Both the position numbers and the translations under genes were made by a program. The notes under the pieces are model-generated. The model did not search any database. It was not told where the DNA came from and was given only the letters and a program-made list of their open reading frames with translations. Shown in pieces: positions 26,522-36,138 of a stretch of 64,000 bases of DNA. This DNA is from RGIG8709 sp045575975 (lineage in GTDB: Bacteria > Bacillota > Clostridia > Monoglobales > Monoglobaceae). Within the stretch, counting starts at the first letter, position 1. Each line of letters begins with the position of its first letter. The stretch lies in assembly GCA_045575975.1 (NCBI GenBank), contig JAZNFO010000004.1:1-64000 (forward strand), read 5' to 3'.

Positions 26522-28742
26522 GAATTTTAAAAGATGGTTTTTTCAGAATTCAAAAGGTGAAAAGGAAAGACCCTTGAACCTTTATCAATACAAATTCAAA
26601 AGATTTAAGGAGGAAAGAGACAGCCTCTATCCCTTAAAGCTTTCAAAGGTGGAAACCCCGCACATCAAGGGGCTTATATCAGTTGTTCTGCCGGTTTATA
26701 ACGGAGCGGACCTTGTTAGCCTTTCTATTGAATCGGTTTTAAACCAGACAGAAAAGAATTTTGAATTTATTATAATTAATGATGGTTCAAAGGATAACAC
26801 CCTTGAAATCATCAATGAATATGCAAAAAAGGACGAAAGAATAATTGTTATCGACCAGGAAAACAAAAAAATTCCAAGAACACTGTCAAGAGGATTTTCT
26901 GTTGCTAAGGGAGAATTTTTCACATGGACAAGTGCCGATAACATTATGCCCTCTGATTATCTTGAAAAAATGAAAAAAGAACTTCTTGAAGATCCTGACA
27001 AGGCAATGGTTTTCGGAAATATGCGTCTTATAAACGAAAAAGGAAAACCCCATAAAAACCACGGCTGGTTTGAACATCCATTGGGAAGCGGAAATGTTAT
27101 GCTTCCAAAAAGCACTCTTGAGCTTAACACCTATGCAAACAACACCATAGGTGCTGCCTTTATGTATCGTGCAAAGGCAAAGGAGGTGCTTGGCTGTTAT
27201 TCGTTCTATAAGCACACTCTGGAAGATTATGATTATTGGATGAGAATGAATTCTCTTCTCAATATTCATCACACAAGCTTTAAGGAGCCTGTATACCTTT
27301 ACCGCTGGCACAGTGGGTCTCTCACCGCAAAGGATAAGGAGCTTGGAATAACAAAAAACCGATATAAGCTGATGCTCCTTGATGATGCAAGACGGGATTT
27401 TTATATGTCTCCTATTCTGTGGTATGTTAAGACAGACGAAGCTTATAAAAATGATGCCGATGCATTTTGCAGAGAGCTTTCAAAAAGAAATCATATTCTT
27501 GTTGATGATAAGGATTTTGAAGATTTGTGCTTTGGCAGGGAGTCATATAATCTTTGTGCAGTATTTTTCGGCGATGCAAGGAGCGAAGTGAGCTTGCCAA
27601 AGGGAACAGCTAAAGTGCATTTCGGCAAGGAGTATGTTGAAGATGCCGTGTGCGGCTATGTGGGAGAAGAGGAAATATCTTCAAATCTTGATGAAATAAT
27701 ATATAAATTTTCTGATATGGAAGCAGCCTTTTCGTTTATGGATGCAAGGGTTAAAAATGACCTTATGTACAGAAGAGAAGAGGTTATAGAAAGTGAAAAA
27801 GAAAACAGCAAAAAGCTTTCGTTTATTCTTTGCACCCACAGAATGTCGGATGTTTTAAAAGAAAGCCTTGATGCTCTTGTGAACCAAAGTGCCAAAAAAG
27901 AGAAATATGAAATTATATTTGTAAATAATAGCTTTAGTGACAGAGGAATCAGGGATTATGTTTATGAGGTTATGGAAAAAAATCCTGAAACCTCCATAAA
28001 ATATATAACTGCCCCCGTTAAGGGTTTAAGCTATGCACGAAATGCAGGACTCTGGGAAGCAGAGGGAGAAATTCTTCACTATGTGGATGATGATGCAATA
28101 GCAGATAAGAATTTGGCTGAAAAAGCCATAAAAGCCTTTGAAGAAAATAAAGAGGCGGGAGTTATCGGCGGAAACATTATACTTGAAATTCCGCAGGGCA
28201 TGGAAAATCTTATAACTAATCTCACAAGACCTCTCTGGAGCGAGCTTCGTCTCGACTTTGAAAGCTTTAAATATTCAAAGGACTATGGGGAATATCCATA
28301 TGGTGCAAACTTTGCCGTGAGAAGACAGACCCTTATGCAAATGGGAGGCTTCCGCACTATTTACGGCAGAGTGGGAGACAATTATGCAGGTGGAGAAGAA
28401 ACTCTTGTTTGCTTTATGACGGAAGAAATGGGACAGAAAATCGGTTTAGAGCCGGAAATGAAAGTTATTCATAAGGTTGCTCCTGAAAGATTTTGTATGG
28501 AGCATATAGAAAAAACCGCCTATGCAGGACTTTTCACTCAGTATAAAATGAGAAGAGATGTTTATGCACCTCAGGACTGGAATGATATTTTGCTTAGTGA
28601 AAGAGAGAGGAAGGCGCAGGCGAAAATGAAGAGCCTTGAAGAAGGCTCTCCTGATTATATGTATTATAAGGCAACGGCTTCTGCCTATGAAGATATAATA
28701 GAAAAAAGACAGGAAGATTATATAAACTTACAAAATAAATAA
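26514..28742 (+). CDS. Double GT2 glycosyltransferase, paralogue of upstream gene
   Basis: 742 residues, overlapping the previous gene by 8 bases (ATG 26514 before TGA 26521). It aligns with residues from about 345 to the end of its neighbour but has no methyltransferase or coiled coil. The first GT2 domain carries GLISVVLPVYNGADLVSLSI and TSADNIMP. The second carries KKLSFILCTHRMSDVLKESL and YVDDDA. Between them lies a shared region beginning YLYRWHSGSLTAKDKELGIT. The pair clearly arose by duplication. Substrates cannot be told from sequence. Confidence 0.88.
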   Translation: MFENFKRWFFQNSKGEKERPLNLYQYKFKRFKEERDSLYPLKLSKVETPHIKGLISVVLPVYNGADLVSLSIESVLNQTEKNFEFIIINDGSKDNTLEIINEYAKKDERIIVIDQENKKIPRTLSRGFSVAKGEFFTWTSADNIMPSDYLEKMKKELLEDPDKAMVFGNMRLINEKGKPHKNHGWFEHPLGSGNVMLPKSTLELNTYANNTIGAAFMYRAKAKEVLGCYSFYKHTLEDYDYWMRMNSLLNIHHTSFKEPVYLYRWHSGSLTAKDKELGITKNRYKLMLLDDARRDFYMSPILWYVKTDEAYKNDADAFCRELSKRNHILVDDKDFEDLCFGRESYNLCAVFFGDARSEVSLPKGTAKVHFGKEYVEDAVCGYVGEEEISSNLDEIIYKFSDMEAAFSFMDARVKNDLMYRREEVIESEKENSKKLSFILCTHRMSDVLKESLDALVNQSAKKEKYEIIFVNNSFSDRGIRDYVYEVMEKNPETSIKYITAPVKGLSYARNAGLWEAEGEILHYVDDDAIADKNLAEKAIKAFEENKEAGVIGGNIILEIPQGMENLITNLTRPLWSELRLDFESFKYSKDYGEYPYGANFAVRRQTLMQMGGFRTIYGRVGDNYAGGEETLVCFMTEEMGQKIGLEPEMKVIHKVAPERFCMEHIEKTAYAGLFTQYKMRRDVYAPQDWNDILLSERERKAQAKMKSLEEGSPDYMYYKATASAYEDIIEKRQEDYINLQNK

Positions 28743-28759
28743 ACTCGGAGCTTGGGGAT

Positions 28760-30547
28760 ATGTTTAAAAGATTACAATGGAAAATAGTTGCTATGTTTGT
28801 TTTGCTGGTTATGGCAATAATGTTTATTGCTTTTGGCTTTATGATGGTCAACACCTTCCATTTCTATGAAAAAGATTTCAAAAGTAAAACTGAAAATGTG
28901 CTAAACGGAGAATTCACGGTGGATGTCACAAGTGCCCTTTCATCTCCTGAAAACAAAAGAGAGGAAAATCTTTTAAAGGTGCTTTCTGCATATTCAGGAC
29001 AGCTTGGGCTTGGACCTGACAGAAAGTGTTCTGTTCTCAAATCTTCGGACGGAAGGGAGATTGCGTCAACAGACCCCGATTCTCTGATTTATGAAAAAAC
29101 CCCCAATATTATTTCTGCAATGACGGGTAAAACAGGTGATAAGTTTGTGTTTATGTCAGATTATATGGATTATGCAAAATTCATAAGTCCCGACGGCACA
29201 AATGAAGGATATATAGTGTACATAAGAGATAACAAAAATGCAGTTTTAAGCCTCACAAGAAATATGGCATCTTCTGTTTTCAGAGCGCTTCTTTTTGGTA
29301 TTGTAGCGGCAATAATTCTTGGATATTTCCTTTCAAGAACCATAACAACTCCTATAACGGTGCTGACAGAAAAGGCGGAGGATTTTGCAGAGGGGAAATT
29401 TGATTCAAACCTTGAAATAACATCGAATGACGAAATCGGAACCCTTATGGACACTTTTAACTATATGGGAAAGATAATGAATAATGCTCTTGAAGAAATC
29501 GCTGGTGAAAAGCATAAGATAGAAATTATCTTGGAGCATGTTGCGAACGGAATTATTGCGTTCAACACAGAACAGAATATAATTCACATTAATTCTGCGG
29601 CAAAAAGACTTCTTGAAATTGAGAATATAGAAGATGTTAAGTTTGATGAATTTTTTGCAAAGCTTGATGCAAATGTGTGTATGGCAGAATTTATGTATCT
29701 TGAAAAGCTGAACACAGAGGTCAGGGAGCTTGTTTTAGGCTCAAAAAATATAAAAATGTATTTTGTGCCTTTTAAGATTGATAAGGATAAGGTTGCAGGT
29801 GTTGTTGGCGTTTTAGAGGATATAACCGAGCAGTTAAATCTTGAAAACTCACGAAAGAAATTTGTGGCAGAGGTGTCTCATGAGCTTAAAACCCCGCTCA
29901 CAACAATCGGGGCATATACCGAAACGCTTTTAGACGGTGATTGCATTTCTGATAAGGATGTGGCAGTTTCCTTCCTTAAGACTATACAGAATGAAACAAT
30001 AAAAATGACATCTTTAGTTAAAAATCTTTTAACTCTTTCAAGATTTGATTCACAGAAGAACGAAATGAACAAGGAATATTTCTCCATTGATGAGCTTGCA
30101 AGAGAACTTATTGAAACCTTTAAAATTGAGGCAGAGGCAAAGGAATTAAAGCTTGTTTATAATAAGATAAATGATATTCCTTTAGTATATGCAGACAGGT
30201 TCCAGATAGAAAGAGCAATAAAGAATATAATATCAAATGCTATAAAGTATACTCCGTCAGGAGGAACCGTAAAGATTTTTGCGGGCAGGATTTATTCAGA
30301 TGCATATATAAAGGTGGAGGACAGCGGAATAGGTATTCCAGAATCCGATATTCCACATATATTTGACAGATTCTACAGGGTGGATAAAGCCCGTTCAAGA
30401 CAAATGGGAGGAACAGGACTTGGTCTTGCCATTTCAAAAGAAATTATTGAAAATCACGGCGGAAGCATAAAGGTTGAAAGTGAATTTGGAATATATACAA
30501 GGTTCACGGTTATGCTTCCTGTTAAGGATATGCCGGAGGAGGTATAA
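28760..30547 (+). CDS. Membrane sensor histidine kinase, WalK-like architecture
   Basis: 595 residues: transmembrane helix 1 (about 9-31), an extracellular sensor region, helix 2 (about 172-191), HAMP (about 192-245), PAS (about 253-355), then the dimerisation domain with phospho-acceptor H374 in FVAEVSHELKTPL. The ATPase domain has the N box IISNAIKYTPSGG, G1 VEDSGIGIP and G2 MGGTGLGLAIS. The order resembles WalK and PhoR of Firmicutes. No response regulator gene lies next to it, so its partner is unknown. Confidence 0.92.
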   Translation: MFKRLQWKIVAMFVLLVMAIMFIAFGFMMVNTFHFYEKDFKSKTENVLNGEFTVDVTSALSSPENKREENLLKVLSAYSGQLGLGPDRKCSVLKSSDGREIASTDPDSLIYEKTPNIISAMTGKTGDKFVFMSDYMDYAKFISPDGTNEGYIVYIRDNKNAVLSLTRNMASSVFRALLFGIVAAIILGYFLSRTITTPITVLTEKAEDFAEGKFDSNLEITSNDEIGTLMDTFNYMGKIMNNALEEIAGEKHKIEIILEHVANGIIAFNTEQNIIHINSAAKRLLEIENIEDVKFDEFFAKLDANVCMAEFMYLEKLNTEVRELVLGSKNIKMYFVPFKIDKDKVAGVVGVLEDITEQLNLENSRKKFVAEVSHELKTPLTTIGAYTETLLDGDCISDKDVAVSFLKTIQNETIKMTSLVKNLLTLSRFDSQKNEMNKEYFSIDELARELIETFKIEAEAKELKLVYNKINDIPLVYADRFQIERAIKNIISNAIKYTPSGGTVKIFAGRIYSDAYIKVEDSGIGIPESDIPHIFDRFYRVDKARSRQMGGTGLGLAISKEIIENHGGSIKVESEFGIYTRFTVMLPVKDMPEEV

Positions 30548-30552
30548 AAATT

Positions 30553-31287
30553 ATGCAGGATAAAATATACGGCTTTAATCCGTGTATAGAAGCTCTTTCA
30601 ACAGAAAGGGAAATAGATAAGATTTTAATAAAAGACGGAATAAAGCACAGTAAGGTTTCAAAAATAGTTGCTCTTGCAAAGGAGAGAAAAATTCCTTATC
30701 AGTTTGTTAATCAGGCAAAGCTTGATAGCTTGTCTGAAGGGGGAAATCATCAGGGAGTTGTGGCGTTTTCTGCGGTGCACGAATATTCAACGGTGGAAGA
30801 AATCTTAAGCTATGCAAGGGAAAAGGGAGAGCCTCCTTTTGTTGTGATTCTTGATTCGCTCACCGACCCTCATAATCTTGGAAGCATTATAAGAACTGCC
30901 AATGCAGCAGGAGTTCACGGTATAATTATTCCCAAGAACAGAAGTGTGGGACTTAATTCAACAGTTTTCAAGGTTTCGGCAGGAGCCTCGGAATACACAA
31001 AGGTTGCAAAGGTAACAAACCTTTCAAGAACAGTTGAGGATTTGAAAAAGGAAGGTCTCTGGGTGGCAGGCACAGACCTTTCTGCAAAGATGATGCACTA
31101 TGAATGTGACTTAAAAGGTGCTCTTGCCATTATAATCGGCAGCGAGGGCGAGGGTATGAGCAGGATTTTAAAGGAAAAATGTGATTTTCTTGTGAAAATA
31201 CCAATGCTTGGAAGAATAGAATCTCTTAATGCATCTGTTGCGGCAGGCGTTCTGATATACGAGTCAGTCAGACAAAGAATAAAATAA
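30553..31287 (+). CDS. rlmB: 23S rRNA 2'-O-methyltransferase, RlmB/TrmH family
   Basis: SPOUT-class methyltransferase of 244 residues, expected to methylate G2251 of 23S rRNA. The N-terminal substrate-binding domain (YGFNPCIEAL...) is followed by the trefoil-knot domain with VILDSLTDPHNLGSIIRTA, IIIGSEGEGMSR and PMLGRIESLNASVAAGVLIYE, the three TrmH motifs. It begins 5 bases after the kinase stop. Substrate assignment within the family is by similarity only. Confidence 0.9.
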   Translation: MQDKIYGFNPCIEALSTEREIDKILIKDGIKHSKVSKIVALAKERKIPYQFVNQAKLDSLSEGGNHQGVVAFSAVHEYSTVEEILSYAREKGEPPFVVILDSLTDPHNLGSIIRTANAAGVHGIIIPKNRSVGLNSTVFKVSAGASEYTKVAKVTNLSRTVEDLKKEGLWVAGTDLSAKMMHYECDLKGALAIIIGSEGEGMSRILKEKCDFLVKIPMLGRIESLNASVAAGVLIYESVRQRIK

Positions 31288-31300
31288 AGGTGGAAATAAT

Positions 31301-32836
31301 ATGGCTATTTCAAAGGTGAATTCCTGTGGACTATCAGGTCTTGACGGATATATAGTAACAGTTGAAACCGATATATCGGCAGGGCTTCCCGGCTTTGATA
31401 TTGTTGGTCTTCCCGACACCGCAGTTAAGGAATCAAAAGAGAGAATAAGAGCGGCAATCAAAAATTCGGGACTCACTATGCCCCCAAAAAGAATAACTGT
31501 AAATTTAGCGCCTGCTTCTGTTAAAAAGGAAGGGGCTTACTTTGATTTACCGATTGCACTTGGAATATTGATAGCCTCCGAACAGCTGAAGATAGAAAAC
31601 GGAGAGGAAACTGTTTTTATGGGCGAGCTTTCTTTGGACGGTGAGCTAAGGTCTGTAAACGGAGTTTTGCCAATGGCAATTTCTGCTTTTCAAAAGGGAA
31701 AGAATATAGCCTATGTTCCCCTCTCTAATGCAGATGAGGCATCTATTGTAAAAGGAATGAAAGTTTATGGCGCATCAACTCTGGAGGAGCTTTTAAAAGG
31801 CCTGACGGGTGAATGCGAGCTTGAACCACACAAGGCAGATATGGAAGAGCTATTTTCAAAAGAGGGAAGCTATGGAGTTGATTTTTCAGAGGTTAAGGGA
31901 CAGTATCAGGTGAAAAGAGCTCTTGAAATTGCAGCAGCAGGAGGTCATAATCTTTTAATGATTGGGCCGCCCGGTTCGGGAAAAACAATGCTTGCAAAAA
32001 GAGTTCCGACGATTTTGCCTGACCTGACTTTTGAAGAAGCTTTAGAGGTAACAAAAATTCACAGTATATCGGGGGCTTTGGGAAAGGATTGTGCAATGGT
32101 TGCAAAAAGACCTTTCAGGCATCCCCACCACACTATTTCGGCGGTGGGACTTTCAGGCGGCGGTGCAAATCCAAGGCCGGGGGAAATCAGCCTTTCCCAC
32201 AACGGAGTTTTATTTATGGACGAACTTCCTGAATTCAGGCGCGACGCTCTTGAGGTTTTAAGACAGCCATTAGAGGACGGAGCGGTGACCATAACAAGAG
32301 CATCGGGAACAATTTCATACCCCTGCAATGTTATGCTGATAGCCTCTATGAACCCTTGTCCCTGCGGTTTTCACGGAGATCCAACAAGGGAATGCTCCTG
32401 TACGGAAACGAAAATTCACAAATATGTGAGCAAAATAAGCGGACCCCTGCTTGACAGAATTGATATTCATATAGAAGTGCCTGCAGTTTCCTATTCTGAT
32501 TTAGAATCTAAAACAGAAGAGGAGAGCTCGGCAGATATAAAGATGAGAGTGAACCGAGCAAGAAAAATTCAGCTTGAAAGATATAAAAATGACGGAATTT
32601 TTTCAAACAGTATGCTCACCTCCGAGCTTATGGAAAAATATTGCAATCTTTCAGAGGAATGCAATACTATTTTGAAAATTGCCTTTGAAAAAATGGGACT
32701 GAGTGCAAGAGCTCATAACAGAATTTTAAAGGTTGCAAGAACTGTTGCGGATATTGAGGGAGAAGAAAATATTCAGCCTGAACATATAATGGAGGCAGTC
32801 CGCTACAGAGGACTTGACAGTAAATTTTTTGCTTAG
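31301..32836 (+). CDS. comM: ComM/YifB-like Mg-chelatase-type AAA ATPase
   Basis: 511 residues with an N-terminal Lon-like fold (GLDGYIVTVETDISAGLPGFDIVGLPD) and a central AAA+ module: Walker A GPPGSGKTM and Walker B VLFMDELPEF. The C-terminal Mg-chelatase-like part includes MNPCPCGFHGDPTRECSCT, a cysteine cluster typical of the family. Proteobacterial ComM promotes branch migration during natural transformation. The role in Clostridia is not settled. Confidence 0.93.
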   Translation: MAISKVNSCGLSGLDGYIVTVETDISAGLPGFDIVGLPDTAVKESKERIRAAIKNSGLTMPPKRITVNLAPASVKKEGAYFDLPIALGILIASEQLKIENGEETVFMGELSLDGELRSVNGVLPMAISAFQKGKNIAYVPLSNADEASIVKGMKVYGASTLEELLKGLTGECELEPHKADMEELFSKEGSYGVDFSEVKGQYQVKRALEIAAAGGHNLLMIGPPGSGKTMLAKRVPTILPDLTFEEALEVTKIHSISGALGKDCAMVAKRPFRHPHHTISAVGLSGGGANPRPGEISLSHNGVLFMDELPEFRRDALEVLRQPLEDGAVTITRASGTISYPCNVMLIASMNPCPCGFHGDPTRECSCTETKIHKYVSKISGPLLDRIDIHIEVPAVSYSDLESKTEEESSADIKMRVNRARKIQLERYKNDGIFSNSMLTSELMEKYCNLSEECNTILKIAFEKMGLSARAHNRILKVARTVADIEGEENIQPEHIMEAVRYRGLDSKFFA

Positions 32837-32851
32837 AAGGAAGGTTTGATT

Positions 32852-33361
32852 ATGAATTTACATATAGTGTTGGTTGAGCCAGAAATCCCTTCAAACACGG
32901 GGAATATTGCAAGAACCTGTTCAATTATTGATGCATCCCTTCACCTTGTGCATCCGCTTGGCTTTGATATAAGCGAAAAAGCGGTAAAAAGAGCAGGACT
33001 TGACTATTGGGACGAGCTTAATCTCTTTGAATACCAAAGCTTTTATGAGGTAAAGGAAAAATATCCGAATGGTGAATTTTATTATTGCACCACAAAAGGG
33101 GCAAAGGTTCACAGCAATATGGATTTCACATATTTTAAGGAATGCGGGAATAATAAGGAAAAGGATATATTTCTTGTTTTCGGTAAGGAAACAAAAGGTC
33201 TTCCGGAAGAGCTTTTAAAGGATAATTATGACTGGTGCATAAGAATACCTATGAAGTTTAATAAAAGGTCTTTGAACCTTTCGAATTCAGTGGCGATAAT
33301 CGCATATGAGGTTTTAAGACAGTTTGACTATGAAAATTTAAACAAAGAAGGAGTTTTGTGA
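32852..33361 (+). CDS. trmL: tRNA (cytidine/uridine-34) 2'-O-methyltransferase TrmL
   Basis: Small SPOUT enzyme of 169 residues that methylates the wobble ribose of certain leucine tRNAs. Motifs are LVEPEIPSNTGNIARTC, FLVFGKETKGLPEELL and RSLNLSNSVAIIAYEVLRQ. The ATG at 32852 gives the standard N-terminus MNLHIVLVEPEIP and is well placed after AAGGAAGG. The gene after it starts 2 bases past the stop. Confidence 0.93.
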   Translation: MNLHIVLVEPEIPSNTGNIARTCSIIDASLHLVHPLGFDISEKAVKRAGLDYWDELNLFEYQSFYEVKEKYPNGEFYYCTTKGAKVHSNMDFTYFKECGNNKEKDIFLVFGKETKGLPEELLKDNYDWCIRIPMKFNKRSLNLSNSVAIIAYEVLRQFDYENLNKEGVL

Positions 33362-33362
33362 T

Positions 33363-34214
33363 ATGGTTAGAATAATGGCAGATAAGTCGGCGGATATTCC
33401 GTTGGAATTTGTGAAGGAGCACGATTTAAAGATATTACCATTTTATATTAATATGGGGGACGAAAGTATACTTGCGGACGCAGAGTATGGGGCAGAGGAA
33501 TTTTATAATCTGTTAAAAACTGCAGAAGAAAATCCTAAAACAAGCCAGTGTACACCTGATTTTGTTGAAGATTTGTTCAGGGAGCTTGGAAAAGACGGAG
33601 AACCGGTTGTTTATGTTTCTATTCCTCAGAATGCAAGCGGAGCATTCACAACTGCAAATATGATGGCACAGAAGTTGATTGAAGAAGAAAATATGGATAT
33701 AACCGTTATTGATTCAAAAACCTTCAGTATGGGTATCGGTGTGCCGGTTATGGAAGCTGTTGTAATGGCGGAAAATGGTGCAACAAAGGAAGAGATTATA
33801 AGCTTTTTAACCGAAACCTTTGAAAGAGACAGCGTTTATTTTGTGGTTGATGATTTAGGGTATCTGAAAAAGGGCGGAAGAATAAAGGCATCAACTGCGG
33901 TTATTGGTGAAATTCTTGATATAAAGCCTGTTCTTACCAATAAGGACGGAATGGTTGAGGTTTATCAGAAGGTAAGAGGCGGGAAGAAAGCTCTCGCTAA
34001 ACTTGTTGAAGAAGCAGAAAACAAAATGGACTGCCCTGAGGAAGGCGAAATTTATCTCTTGAGTGCAGATGCAGAGGAAAAGGCGGAGCTTCTTAAAAAA
34101 ATGCTTCAAAAAAAGGTTATGGCAAAGGAAATAAAATGCTATCCCGTTGGACCGGTTATCACAACACATGCAGGTCTTGGTGTTGTGGGAATTTATTTTA
34201 AACACAAGAAATAA
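33363..34214 (+). CDS. DegV family fatty-acid-binding protein
   Basis: 283-residue EDD-fold protein; the family (FakB) binds fatty acids and presents them to the FakA kinase. MVRIMADKSADIPLEFVKEHDLKILPF, the TSQCTPDF segment and VYVSIPQNASGAFTTA line the lipid pocket in known members. DLGYLKKGGRIKAS and GPVITTHAGLGVVGIYF are also typical. No fakA gene is nearby. It starts 2 bases after trmL. Confidence 0.92.
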   Translation: MVRIMADKSADIPLEFVKEHDLKILPFYINMGDESILADAEYGAEEFYNLLKTAEENPKTSQCTPDFVEDLFRELGKDGEPVVYVSIPQNASGAFTTANMMAQKLIEEENMDITVIDSKTFSMGIGVPVMEAVVMAENGATKEEIISFLTETFERDSVYFVVDDLGYLKKGGRIKASTAVIGEILDIKPVLTNKDGMVEVYQKVRGGKKALAKLVEEAENKMDCPEEGEIYLLSADAEEKAELLKKMLQKKVMAKEIKCYPVGPVITTHAGLGVVGIYFKHKK

Positions 34215-34226
34215 GGATTTGATGTT

Positions 34227-34757
34227 ATGTATCTTGAAAAATCTGAAGAAAAATTTTTAGTGCTTTATACCTTAAAGGAATATGAAGCACCTCTTGATAT
34301 TGCAAAGCTTATTGAAATTATGACCTGGGAAAAGCAGGTTATGGAATATTTTGAGCTTTCTGAAATTCTTCTTGAGCTTATGGAGGACGGTTATATTGAA
34401 ACCAAGTTTTACAGGGATTTAGAGTCCTATTCTCTTACAGAAAAAGGAGAGGAAGCACTTTCACTCTTTAAGGAAAAAATACCTCCTGCAGCAAAAATGA
34501 GAATAAATGATGCTATTGGGAGGATAAAGTTTGAAAATGTGGTAAGCTTAAAGGATGTCAGCGCAGAGGTTCTGCCCAGCGGAGACGGAGTGATGCTCAG
34601 GTGCAGGGTTTGCGAAAAGGGAAAGGTTAAAATGGAGCTTTCCGTTGATTTTGGAAACGCAACACTTCCTGCTTCTTTGAGTGCTGAAAATTTCAATAAA
34701 AACGGAGAAAAAATATATAAGGAAATATTAAGACTTTGTATGCCTGACGAGGATTAA
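34227..34757 (+). CDS. DUF4364 family protein
   Basis: 176 residues. The N-terminal 90 residues look like a winged helix (LLELMEDGYIETKFYRDLESYSLTEKGEEAL). The C-terminal half is beta-rich (VMLRCRVCEKGKVKMELSVDFG). This matches the uncharacterised DUF4364 family common in Clostridia. DNA binding is plausible but not shown. It is packed between degV and the first MATE gene. Confidence 0.8.
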   Translation: MYLEKSEEKFLVLYTLKEYEAPLDIAKLIEIMTWEKQVMEYFELSEILLELMEDGYIETKFYRDLESYSLTEKGEEALSLFKEKIPPAAKMRINDAIGRIKFENVVSLKDVSAEVLPSGDGVMLRCRVCEKGKVKMELSVDFGNATLPASLSAENFNKNGEKIYKEILRLCMPDED

Positions 34758-34759
34758 AA

Positions 34760-36106
34760 ATGGATAGTTTAAAAAGAAAAAGTATGGATTTAACCCAGGG
34801 GAAAATTCTTCCTCTGATAATAAAATTTATGATACCCCTTATGCTCACAAGTATTCTGCAGCAGCTCTATGGTGCAGTGGACAGTATGGTTGTGGGTAAA
34901 TTTTCAGGAGCTGAGGCTTTAGCGGCAGTTGGGGCAACAGCGCCTATAACACATCTGATTCTTGCTCTTTTTATTGGTATGTCAACGGGAGCAGGGATTA
35001 TAGCCGCTCAGCTTATCGGGGCAAGAGATGATGAGGGAATTGAAAAAGCAGTTCACACATCTGTTGCCTTAAGTGTTATCTCGGGACTTTTTTTGACAGT
35101 TTTCGGTGTGATTTTTTCAGGACCTCTTTTAAAAATAATGAACACTCCTGATGAAATTTTTCCCCTTGCCAAAAGTTATATGAGTATATACTTTTTAGGC
35201 TCTGTGCCGTCGGTTTTTTATAATTTTGCGGCAAGCATATTAAGAGCGGCAGGGGATTCTAAAAATCCCTTAAAATTCTTATGTGTTGCAACGGCTGTTA
35301 ATATAGTATTTAACCTGATTTTTGTTATTGTTTTTAAAATGGGGGTTGTGGGAGTTGCTGTGTCAACAATTATATCTCAGACTGTGTCGGCGTATCTTGC
35401 ATTAAGGCTTCTTTTAAAAACAAATGAGACGATAAAGTTAAGCCTTGCAAAAATAAGGATTAACGGGCATATGCTGAAGAGAATAGTGATTATCGGTGTT
35501 CCTGCCGGAATTCAGGGAGCAACATTTAGTTTTTCCAACACGATTATTCAGTCAACCCTGAATTCTTTTGGAAAAGCTGCGGTGGCAGGCGGTGCTGCAA
35601 GCGGACAGATAGAAGGATTTTTATATCTTATTATGAATGCAGTTGCCTTATCTGCAACAACCTTTGTGGGGCAGAATTATGGAGCAAAAAAACTTGAAAG
35701 ATGCAGAAAAGGAACGAAGGTTTGTCTTCTTCTTGTTATCTTTATGGGTGTTTTAATGGGACTTTTAACAACCTTTTTTGCAGAGGGACTTATCAGACTG
35801 TTCGTCAGCGAAACGGAGTCTGTAATCTGCGGAAAAGAAAGGCTTGTTATTATAGCAGTAACATATTTTATGTGCGGAATTATGGAGGTTATATCTTATA
35901 GTCTTAGAGGATACGGAGATTCATTTGCACCTATGGTTATATCGTTGTTAACGGTGCCGGGGGTGAGAATTCTATGGTGTCTTGCGATTTTGCCTCTATT
36001 CAGAACAGTGGAAATGCTTTATGTTGCATTTCCTGTTTCCTGGTTAATAACCTTCCTTGTTCTGGCGGGAAGGTACATAATATTCAGGAGGAAAATTAAA
36101 GTTTAG
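34760..36106 (+). CDS. MATE family efflux transporter 1
   Basis: Cation-coupled multidrug or metabolite exporter with twelve predicted helices in 448 residues. It has the inverted-repeat architecture of two MatE halves. Typical segments are LTSILQQLYGAVDSMVVGKFSGAEALAAVGA, GAGIIAAQLIGARDDE and FAASILRAAGDSKNPLKFL. It starts 2 bases after the DUF4364 stop. The next gene is a close paralogue, probably by tandem duplication. Substrates are unknown. Confidence 0.92.
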   Translation: MDSLKRKSMDLTQGKILPLIIKFMIPLMLTSILQQLYGAVDSMVVGKFSGAEALAAVGATAPITHLILALFIGMSTGAGIIAAQLIGARDDEGIEKAVHTSVALSVISGLFLTVFGVIFSGPLLKIMNTPDEIFPLAKSYMSIYFLGSVPSVFYNFAASILRAAGDSKNPLKFLCVATAVNIVFNLIFVIVFKMGVVGVAVSTIISQTVSAYLALRLLLKTNETIKLSLAKIRINGHMLKRIVIIGVPAGIQGATFSFSNTIIQSTLNSFGKAAVAGGAASGQIEGFLYLIMNAVALSATTFVGQNYGAKKLERCRKGTKVCLLLVIFMGVLMGLLTTFFAEGLIRLFVSETESVICGKERLVIIAVTYFMCGIMEVISYSLRGYGDSFAPMVISLLTVPGVRILWCLAILPLFRTVEMLYVAFPVSWLITFLVLAGRYIIFRRKIKV

Positions 36107-36138
36107 GGAAATACTATAAAAATCGGGAGATGGTTTTT

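Noticed and set aside
28760..30547. Calling the kinase walK outright
   Set aside because: The domain order fits, but without walR and the walHI genes beside it the name would be unsupported.
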